64,000 nt of DNA from Phycisphaeraceae bacterium (GTDB lineage Bacteria; Planctomycetota; Phycisphaerae; Phycisphaerales; Phycisphaeraceae). Positions 57,911 through 64,000 of this stretch are shown here, piece after piece. The translations under genes were made by a program, and so were the position numbers. The stretch spans positions 62,001 to 126,000 of the forward strand of contig JANQFR010000091.1 of assembly GCA_028277745.1 (NCBI GenBank), written 5' to 3'. The notes under the pieces are model-generated. The model was not told the origin of the DNA and searched no databases. It saw only the letters and a program-made list of their open reading frames with translations. Within the stretch, counting starts at the first letter, position 1; every line of letters begins with the position of its first letter.

Positions 57911-58169
57911 TTAAGTGGATTGAGGCGTCAACCGTTTCGCACCGAAATCCTCCGTCGACGCCACGAACGTCTGGTTCACAAGGAATGACGCGGGTCAATC
58001 GGTCTTGGAAAACGCCATGAAAAGCGGCGGTGGAAAGAGGATTCACGGTCAAAGGTCCGTGCCCAAACGGCAGTGACAACAGTGCGCCGCCGATCCCTCA
58101 TGTGAAGGTAGCGAGTACGATCAATAACTCGTCGGGGCGCCGCCGGATAGCGCACGAGGAACCGAATTT

Positions 58170-60131
58170 ATGGAACCGCAGCAGTCCCCGATCGGGAACC
58201 TTCACGACTACTACGCCGATCGCGCTCGCTGGATCGCCGAACGAGATGGCCGAGACGCGGCGCTGCCCGACGCGCAGGCGTGGCGAAAACTGCGTCCCAC
58301 CATCCACCGCTGGTTTATGGCTTCGCTTGGGCTCGACCCGTTGCCGGAAGCGTGTGACTTGCGTGCGGCCGAGATGGGCGCGTTTGCGGGGCCCGGCTAC
58401 ACGGCCAAGAAACTCGCTTACCAACTGCTGCCCGATTGCTGGGGCTCCGCCCACCTTTACCGGCCTGAAGGTGTGCCCGATGACCGGGCAACCCCGGCGG
58501 TGCTCTACGCCTGCGGCCATCAGCCCTCCGGCGTGATCGGCTATCGCCACCACGCCGTGGCCTGGGCCCGTCGCGGCTATACGTGCTTGATCTTCGACAC
58601 CATCGAACAGCACGACAACCCCGGGGATCACCACGGCCTGAACCGAGGCGCCACGCCGCAGTGGATCGCGATGGGGTACACGCCTTGCGGCGCAGAGGTG
58701 TACAACGGCATGCGGGCACTCGCCTTGCTGCTGGAGCAACCCGGCGTTGATCCGCAACGCGTGGGCGTCACAGGCATCTCCGGCGGCGGCGCACAGTCGT
58801 TCCTGTTGGCGGCGGCGGACGGTCGACTACGCGCGGTGGCGACCGTTGCCGGCGTCAGCAGCCCCGCCCTTGCCATACGCAACGGACTCGTCCAGAGCCA
58901 TTGCGGGTGCATGTACATGCATAACCGCTACGGGCACGACGTCAGCCTCTATTCCGCCCTCGTCGCGCCACGAGCCGTGTTGTACTGCTACGCGCGACAT
59001 GACCCCCTGTACTCGCCGGCGGAGTACCGTGACTTTTACAAACGAAGCCGAGCCAGGTTCGAGCGGTTGGGGTATGGTGAGTGTTGCGTGCTGTATGAGT
59101 ACGACGGGCCACACGGTTACAACCACCGCGGAACCACGGATACGATCCACCATTGGTTCGACCAACACGTTGCTGGCGAAGCCCACCCCGACGTCGATAC
59201 GCTCGCCATCGCCGCGGAGCAAGACGCGCCTGACGAGGCAACACTTAGCGTGTTTCACGGACAAACGCCGCAACCGAATCGCCTGCATTTGCTGCCCGAC
59301 CTCATCGCGCCTCGCCCACAAATCCGACTTCCTGATCGCGTCGAGCAATGGAATGAAACCAGGCAAAGTGTGATCGAGAGAATCCGTAGCGAAGCATTTC
59401 AACTGATCGATGACGTGCAGTATCCGCAAACCCTCGATCATCTTGGTCGATACGTTGGCGACACCAATCTTGACCGATATCGCGGGCGCCTCGACTTGAT
59501 GGATCAAGAACTCGCATTGCTCAGCTCCCGCGACGACGGGCAGGGGCCTTTGGTGGTGGTGATCGGGGAGCGCAGACAGGTCGCCACAGCCGTCGCCGCC
59601 GCGACGCGGGATCATCTCACCTCTGCGGATGTAAGCATCCTGGCGATTCAACCAAGGGCCGCGGGTTTCGCGGCGTTTCGGGAGGACCAGCGCGCTCATC
59701 TTAACCGCGAAGGTTGTTTGGTCGGCCTGCCGCCAACCACGATGATGGTTCAGGACCTGCACCACCTTTGGCCCGCGATCAAGGCGTTGCCCGGCATACA
59801 GAACCGCAAGTTGTATCTCTACGGAGTGGGCGAGGGAGCCGTCGCCATGCTTTACCACGCCGTGCTCCGGCAGGATCCCGACGTCGCCGGGGTGATCCTT
59901 GAGGCGCTGCCGGCCTCCTTCGACTCGACGCCGTTTCAGATCTTGAACGCGCGGCAAGCCGCCGATATCCCCCACGCCGTCGGGCTGCTCGCGCCGACCG
60001 CCGTGGCGTTGGTTCGTGCCGAAGGCCTTTCGTTCGATTGGTCCTGGGCCCATCGGGCACACGCCCGGTGCCGCGGCCATCTGTTTGAAACGAGCACGCC
60101 TGCAAAGGCCTTCTCGCATCTGTTGCCGTAG
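58170..60131 (+). CDS. Alpha/beta-hydrolase (acetyl xylan esterase-like), two-domain
   Basis: A 653-aa protein with a complete N-terminal alpha/beta-hydrolase of the abhydrolase/acetyl-esterase type (~75-340). It shows VLYACGHQPSG, the nucleophile elbow GISGGGAQS with Ser204, LYCYARHDPLYSP with the acid residue, and GPHGYNHRG with the His. A second hydrolase-like half (~440-653; GQGPLVVVIGERRQVA, KLYLYGVGEGAVAMLYHAVL) has a degenerate elbow GVGEG without Ser. No signal peptide is evident. It may remove acyl groups from the glycan and is divergent from the regulator. Confidence 0.8.
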   Translation: MEPQQSPIGNLHDYYADRARWIAERDGRDAALPDAQAWRKLRPTIHRWFMASLGLDPLPEACDLRAAEMGAFAGPGYTAKKLAYQLLPDCWGSAHLYRPEGVPDDRATPAVLYACGHQPSGVIGYRHHAVAWARRGYTCLIFDTIEQHDNPGDHHGLNRGATPQWIAMGYTPCGAEVYNGMRALALLLEQPGVDPQRVGVTGISGGGAQSFLLAAADGRLRAVATVAGVSSPALAIRNGLVQSHCGCMYMHNRYGHDVSLYSALVAPRAVLYCYARHDPLYSPAEYRDFYKRSRARFERLGYGECCVLYEYDGPHGYNHRGTTDTIHHWFDQHVAGEAHPDVDTLAIAAEQDAPDEATLSVFHGQTPQPNRLHLLPDLIAPRPQIRLPDRVEQWNETRQSVIERIRSEAFQLIDDVQYPQTLDHLGRYVGDTNLDRYRGRLDLMDQELALLSSRDDGQGPLVVVIGERRQVATAVAAATRDHLTSADVSILAIQPRAAGFAAFREDQRAHLNREGCLVGLPPTTMMVQDLHHLWPAIKALPGIQNRKLYLYGVGEGAVAMLYHAVLRQDPDVAGVILEALPASFDSTPFQILNARQAADIPHAVGLLAPTAVALVRAEGLSFDWSWAHRAHARCRGHLFETSTPAKAFSHLLP

Positions 60132-60232
60132 GCCCCAGTCGATCCGCCCGTCGGCGTCGAGCCGGGCCCTCAACGTTTCGAGGATAAGATCGATCTTGAT
60201 GGCATACGTCTCATGGTATAGAGTTTTTCATC

Positions 60233-61582
60233 ATGATTTCAAAGCCTCGGTACAGCTTGGTTGGAACAGGGGGACGGTCTGTCATGTTCTTCAACGCCTT
60301 GGCGGAGACCCACCGCCAGCACGGCGAACTCGTGTCCATGTGTGACCTGAGCCAGGTCCGCATGGATTACTACAACCGCCGCCTCCGCGAGCAACACGGT
60401 CACCCGCCGATCCCTACCTTCAAGCCGGACGCCTTCGAAGAGATGATCCGCCAGACGCGTCCGGACACGGTCATCGTCTGTACGGTGGACTCGAACCACC
60501 ACGAATACATCGTCCGATCGATGGAAGCCGGCCTGGACGTGATCTGTGAAAAGCCCATGACCGTTGATGCGAGCAAGGCTCGGGCCATTCACGACGCCAT
60601 CCAACGGACCGGCCGTTCGCTCCGGGTCACGTTTAACCTCCGTTACACCCCGCTGGCGACGCGCATCCGCGAACTTATCGTGCAAGGGGTGATCGGGAAG
60701 CCCATGGCGGTGGACATGACCTGGGTGCTCGACACGTCTCACGGCGCGGATTATTTCCGCCGCTGGCATCGAGAGAAAGAAAAGTCCGGGGGGCTGCTGG
60801 TGCACAAAGCCACCCACCATTTCGATCTGGTCAATTGGTGGATCGACAGCCAGCCACAGACCGTGTTCGCGATGGGCGACTTGAAATTCTATGGAAAAGC
60901 AAATGCTCAAGCGCGGGGAGAACACTACGAGTACGACCGCTATACCGGTGAGCCGGGCGCCACGAGCGACCCCTTCGCCCTGCATCTGGACAGTTTCCAG
61001 GGCGAAGACCAGACCCAGTCGCTCTACCTCGACGCCGAACACGAGACAGGGTATGTCCGTGATCGCAACGTCTTCAGTGACGGCGTCAGCATCGAAGACA
61101 CCATGTCGGTCGTGGCCCGCTTCGACAACGGCGTGGTCCTGACCTATTCCTTGATCGCCTACAGCCCGTGGGAAGGGTTCCGCGCAGCAATCACCGGCAA
61201 CAAAGGGCGCATCGAGGTCTACGTCAAACAGAGCTCGCATATCGTCGCTGGGCAGGGCGAGAATGAATCGGCGGACGCGCACGCCGATGAGTACGAGGAG
61301 ACGCTGATGGTCTTCCCGATGTTCGACAATCCATACCGCGTGGATGTCCCAAAAGGAGAGGGCGCTCATGGCGGCGGAGACTCGATCTTGCTCGACCAAT
61401 TGTTCTCGCCGCATCCCATCGATGACCCCTTGGGCCGGGCGGCGTCTCACATCGACGGAACCACATCGATGCTGCTTGGCGTCTGCGCCAATCAGTCCAT
61501 CCTTACAGGGCAGCCGGTCGATTGCCGCGATGTCTTGGACATGACGACGTTGGCGGATGCTCACGAAAGCGTCCATAGATAA
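60233..61582 (+). CDS. Gfo/Idh/MocA-family oxidoreductase
   Basis: A 449-aa NAD(P)-dependent sugar oxidoreductase. The nucleotide-binding loop is LVGTGGRS near residues 9-16, and the cofactor motif is E106-K-P108 (DVICEKPMTVDASKA). The C-terminal domain has SGGLLVHKATHHFDLVNWW with its H-x2-H-D. It likely oxidises or epimerises a sugar unit from the polysaccharide. It lies 101 bp downstream of the esterase on the same strand, and its stop is about 18 bp from the right Rhs fragment. Confidence 0.9.
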   Translation: MISKPRYSLVGTGGRSVMFFNALAETHRQHGELVSMCDLSQVRMDYYNRRLREQHGHPPIPTFKPDAFEEMIRQTRPDTVIVCTVDSNHHEYIVRSMEAGLDVICEKPMTVDASKARAIHDAIQRTGRSLRVTFNLRYTPLATRIRELIVQGVIGKPMAVDMTWVLDTSHGADYFRRWHREKEKSGGLLVHKATHHFDLVNWWIDSQPQTVFAMGDLKFYGKANAQARGEHYEYDRYTGEPGATSDPFALHLDSFQGEDQTQSLYLDAEHETGYVRDRNVFSDGVSIEDTMSVVARFDNGVVLTYSLIAYSPWEGFRAAITGNKGRIEVYVKQSSHIVAGQGENESADAHADEYEETLMVFPMFDNPYRVDVPKGEGAHGGGDSILLDQLFSPHPIDDPLGRAASHIDGTTSMLLGVCANQSILTGQPVDCRDVLDMTTLADAHESVHR

Positions 61583-61599
61583 GCCAAAACCTTTGTGTT

Positions 61600-61890
61600 C
61601 AACGGTTCGAGGCGGCGCGCCCAAGAAACCGACGTTGGGCTGCGGGGCGAATGCGGGGACGTCGCCGAATCCGGCGCGGGGGTCGTCGTCGACGCCGGTG
61701 ACCTGGAGGTCAGCGTCCTGGTAGTTGAGGGGCCGGCCGTGCCCGAAGGCGTCGGAGCGGTGGCTGTGGAGGGTGTCGTAGGTGAAGGTGGTCGTCCGTT
61801 GGTAGGGATCGGTGATCGCCGTCTGGTTGCCGTGATCGTCATCACGACTGGACCAAAGACCCCCGGGGTCATGGGTTCTCACGGGTTGAG
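61600..61890 (-). pseudogene. Rhs/YD-repeat protein fragment (right flank of island)
   Basis: Minus-strand translation gives SRDDDHGNQTAITDPYQRTT followed by TFTYDTLHSHRSDAFGHG, one clear YD repeat. It then continues less clearly up to the Gfo/Idh gene end. It has no start, is only ~95 codons long, and is in the same orientation as the fragment at 39228-39515, with local DNA identity to it. It is a remnant of the kind of Rhs gene that may once have spanned the site. Confidence 0.7.
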
Positions 61891-62005
61891 GACGAAAACA
61901 GGCCCGGTTTTTTATTGTTCTAATTAAAAACCTCCTTTCTGATTATTGCGGCTTGAACACGTCCGCGCCACGGCGCCGGCGGCGGGGGTCGTCCTTCGAA
62001 GCGGC

Positions 62006-62026
62006 AGGAGGCTCCGCAAGCCTCCT
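62006..62026. repeat. Perfect hairpin AGGAGGCT-CCGCA-AGCCTCCT
   Basis: An 8-bp perfect stem with a 5-nt loop in the intergenic kilobase; partial pairing continues outside. It is not followed by a T-run, so it is probably a REP-like element or an RNA structural element rather than a terminator. Confidence 0.45.
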
Positions 62027-62064
62027 TCGGGTATCCATTGTCTTAAAAGGTGCGATTTGTGCGC

Positions 62065-62100
62065 TTGACAGTTAAACGTGCATCCACGATGCTAAACGTG
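62065..62100 (+). promoter_or_regulatory. Promoter-like TTGACA with duplicated TAAACGTG
   Basis: A consensus -35 TTGACA at 62065-62070 is followed by two identical TAAACGTG octamers (62073-62080 and 62093-62100), 20 bp apart or two helical turns. The second overlaps where a -10 would be, but no good -10 hexamer is seen. It could be an activator or repressor site driving the long leader of the giant surface-protein gene. Confidence 0.35.
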
Positions 62101-62232
62101 TTTGAAACAGTTGGGTAATAGAGGAAAGAATTCGGATTATGTTTTTCGCGGGGCGCAGCACCATTCAGCCGACGTTCGACACCCGCGGGGTTCGTGTTTT
62201 AACCTTTTTCCGGGAGATGAGTTTATACATGA

Positions 62233-62368
62233 CCGGCCGTAAATGATACGGCCGGGAGCGGCTGAGGACGTGGGGCCAAGATGGCCTGGGAATCTGGGTC
62301 TGGGGAAGCCGCGAGAAAGAAATCGATCTGGAAGCAGGCGCATGGGGGCCATGGGCGTTGAGACGCCC
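62233..62368. other. Hairpin-dense segment, candidate structured RNA
   Basis: A perfect 9-bp stem CCGGCCGTA / TACGGCCGG (loop AATGA) occupies 62233-62255. It is followed by an outer GCGGCT / AGCCGC stem (62258-62312) enclosing a GGCC-AAGAT-GGCC hairpin. Then come CATGG / CCATG (62341-62353) and GGGCGT-TGAG-ACGCCC (62353-62368), which overlap by one base. No known riboswitch consensus is recognised. A leader RNA or a small RNA gene is possible. Confidence 0.4.
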
Positions 62369-62593
62369 GGCGCAATGGCGTGTGCCTGACGTTTAAAGCT
62401 CAACGGCGAACGGGACCCGCCGCGAAGCGAGGGCGCGTTTCTTATGCGCGTATGGATGTGAATGTGTGCGGATGAATGTCAATAAACATTGAATCAGGAC
62501 GAAAACAAATTCATATTGGCGTTGAGCCGTTTGTTACGTTGGTTTTTTGCAGCCGCTTAATTTTGGTTTGCCTTTTTGGGGAAGGACTGAGTC

Positions 62594-64000
62594 ATGCCGC
62601 GATGGATCGAGTGCCTGGTGCGTTGGGATCGGTTGAACCGTCTTAAAGAGGCGGTGCGGGACTGGTCGCATTACGCGTATCCGCCGAGGCTTCGGGGGAC
62701 GGGCGCCGCGGGACGGGCGGGGGCGGTCCGCGCGCCCCTGATCGAGGTGATGGAGCCGCGCGTGCTGCTGTCGGCCAACCTGTCGGGCAACGTTTTCGCC
62801 GACCTCGATCGCGACGGCTTGGCGGATGTCGGCGAAGCGGGGAGGCAGGCGATTACGGTCTATCTCGACGCGAACGTCAATGGCTCACTTGACGTTGGCG
62901 AAACCTCCGTCGTGACCGATGCGAACGGCGACTACACGTTCGCCTCGTTGGTGGATGGAACGTACGAGGTCGCCGTCGAGGCCCCCGTCGACTGGTCCGC
63001 GACCGCCCCCGACGACCTGAGCCAGCCCGTGACCCTCGCCGGCGTCGACCTCGGCGGCATCGACTTCGGCCTCGTCCCCGACGTCTCGGCGACCGGCGCC
63101 GGCGCCGTCGAAGAAGGCAGCGCCTACACCCTCAACCTCACCGCCCCCGCGCTGAGCCCGACGCAGTGGGTCATCGACTGGGGCGACGGCTCGGCCACGC
63201 AAACCCTCGCCGGCACGGCGACGAGCGCGAGCCACACCTACGCCGACAACGGCAGCTACAACGTGACCGCGACCGTCACCGACGCGACCCTCGGCGACAT
63301 CGCCGCGCCGACCCACGCGGTGACCGTGGCCAACGTCGCGCCGGCGGAGACGACCAACGAGTTCATGTGGCTCTATGGCGCGCCGTCGGTCGAATCGCAG
63401 TATTTTGAGTGGAATATCGCGTTCCTAGACCCATCGCTCGCCGACACGTTCACCGCCGAGGTGAACTGGGGAGACGGGACGGTGGAGTCGGTAACCGGCC
63501 TGTCCTACGGGAGCAGCCCTTCGGGCCAGACGGGCTCGGGCTACCTCTTCCATGACTACGACGACGGGGTGTATGACGCGACGCTGACGATCCGGGACGA
63601 TGACGGTGGGGAGTTGGTGATCTCCCAGACGTTCACCCTGGAGAACATCGAGCCGCAGGTGAATGTGGCCGGTGCGCCTGGCGCAACCGAGGGAGCGGGC
63701 TACACGCTGGAATTCTCGGCGATCGATCCCGGTGACGACACGATCGCCGAATGGCGCATCGATTGGGGTGACGGCAACCTGGAGACGGCGCCGGGCACGT
63801 CGACGAGCCTTAGCCATGTCTACGCCGACGAGGGCTCCTATACGATCACGGTCACCGCCGTGGATGAAGACGGCGTGTATGGCCCCACGCCGCTGACGCT
63901 GGACAGCACGTTCGGCAACGGGGGCATCGTGACGACCGACTTCGCGGGAAGCATTGATTACGCCTACGCGGCGTTTGAGGACAGCGTCGGCCGGACCGTT
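62594..64000 (+). CDS. Giant surface protein with LEPR-XLL, SdrD-B-like, PKD and delta-60 repeats, 3' truncated
   Basis: An open frame from ATG 62594 (AAGGA upstream) to the window end, 469 codons seen. The N-terminal ~50 residues are basic, followed by MEPRVLLSA (53-61), the LEPR-XLL signature of very large planctomycete exported proteins. A SdrD-B-like calcium-binding fold follows (~62-160; NVFADLDRDGLADVGE). PKD domains come next (WVIDWGDGS, HTYADNGSYNVTATVTD; WRIDWGDGN, HVYADEGSYTITVTAVDE). Finally TFGNGGIVTTDFAG begins delta-60 repeats. An adhesin or surface-layer role is inferred. Confidence 0.88.
   Translation, partial: MPRWIECLVRWDRLNRLKEAVRDWSHYAYPPRLRGTGAAGRAGAVRAPLIEVMEPRVLLSANLSGNVFADLDRDGLADVGEAGRQAITVYLDANVNGSLDVGETSVVTDANGDYTFASLVDGTYEVAVEAPVDWSATAPDDLSQPVTLAGVDLGGIDFGLVPDVSATGAGAVEEGSAYTLNLTAPALSPTQWVIDWGDGSATQTLAGTATSASHTYADNGSYNVTATVTDATLGDIAAPTHAVTVANVAPAETTNEFMWLYGAPSVESQYFEWNIAFLDPSLADTFTAEVNWGDGTVESVTGLSYGSSPSGQTGSGYLFHDYDDGVYDATLTIRDDDGGELVISQTFTLENIEPQVNVAGAPGATEGAGYTLEFSAIDPGDDTIAEWRIDWGDGNLETAPGTSTSLSHVYADEGSYTITVTAVDEDGVYGPTPLTLDSTFGNGGIVTTDFAGSIDYAYAAFEDSVGRTV

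Larger units (their letters stand above)
61583..62593. other. Gene-free kilobase between the glycan island and the giant surface-protein gene
   Basis: The stretch holds the right Rhs remnant (61600-61890), T-rich and A-rich runs around 61900-61950, a hairpin at 62006-62026, a promoter-like element with a duplicated octamer (62065-62100), and a hairpin-dense segment (62233-62368). The 62400-62590 leader ends with AAGGA before the next ATG. No convincing protein-coding frame was found; a short minus frame at 62137-62403 lacks protein character. Confidence 0.6.

Noticed and set aside
39516..61599. The island as a transposon or integrative element
   Set aside because: No transposase, integrase, tRNA attachment site or terminal inverted repeats were found; only the Rhs remnants mark its edges.
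60239..61882. A 547-codon minus-strand frame
   Set aside because: Only its first ~95 codons (61600-61882) resemble an Rhs protein; the remainder is antisense to the Gfo/Idh/MocA gene. It is treated as a pseudogene fragment rather than a gene.
62137..62403. An 88-codon minus-strand frame in the intergenic kilobase
   Set aside because: Composition and lack of any fold-like pattern argue against coding; the same DNA is made of inverted repeats.
61990..62593. A c-di-GMP riboswitch upstream of the giant surface protein
   Set aside because: The hairpins do not contain the recognisable class I or II riboswitch core sequences.

Overview
The window is GC-rich and gene-dense. Several traits point to the phylum Planctomycetes, most likely class Phycisphaerae, although no rRNA or marker gene is present to prove it. 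These are three PEP-CTERM secreted proteins, pseudopilins with an H-X9-DG tail, a giant surface protein with the LEPR-XLL signature, a CxxCGYDL...CPECG zinc ribbon inside CstA, and permease-DtxR fusions of the kind known in the PVC superphylum. No tRNA, rRNA, CRISPR array, transposase or integrase was seen.

Region 1 (1-12.7 kb) starts with the 3' part of pdxA. It continues with a prenyltransferase-repeat exported protein, a YbhN-type flippase-like membrane protein, a PilZ protein and an AraC regulator/ABC ATPase pair. It ends in a four-gene metal (Mn/Zn/Fe) ABC importer operon facing a DtxR/MntR-type regulator. Both importer permeases carry a C-terminal DtxR-like winged helix and dimerisation/metal-binding domain. 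The divergent control region holds a near-consensus promoter and a palindromic operator.

Region 2 (12.7-23 kb) is a co-directional block: a large membrane-anchored protein of unknown family, an ABC-2 type ATPase and a double-length permease, a HEAT-repeat secreted protein, a thioesterase, and a membrane protein with a C39-like peptidase domain. A PhyH dioxygenase and an AraC regulator follow as a divergent pair.

Region 3 (23-39 kb) is mostly housekeeping: pyruvate phosphate dikinase, an M50 protease, MltA, cytidylate kinase, PlsC, CstA, L-aspartate oxidase, gamma carbonic anhydrase, HisA and an SDR epimerase. Embedded in it is a tight operon of two paralogous PEP-CTERM proteins plus a pseudopilin.

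Region 4 (39.5-61.6 kb) looks like a catabolic island for a sulfated or acetylated polysaccharide. It holds an AGE-family epimerase, two oxidoreductases, a toroid glycosidase-like protein, a pseudopilin, a PEP-CTERM protein, a formylglycine-type sulfatase, a putative TIM-barrel glycosidase, a polysaccharide deacetylase, an M24/creatinase-like protein lacking its metal ligands, a 1046-residue secreted protein with F5/8C and NPCBM modules, a further carbohydrate-binding secreted protein, an esterase and a Gfo/Idh/MocA oxidoreductase. Two GntR-HTH/LacI-sensor hybrid regulators sit at divergent promoters. No dedicated sugar transporter is visible. The island is bounded on both sides by short, same-oriented fragments of an Rhs (YD-repeat) gene.

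Region 5 (61.6-64 kb) is a gene-free kilobase rich in perfect hairpins, followed by the 5' end of a giant LEPR-XLL/PKD/delta-60-repeat surface protein that runs off the window.
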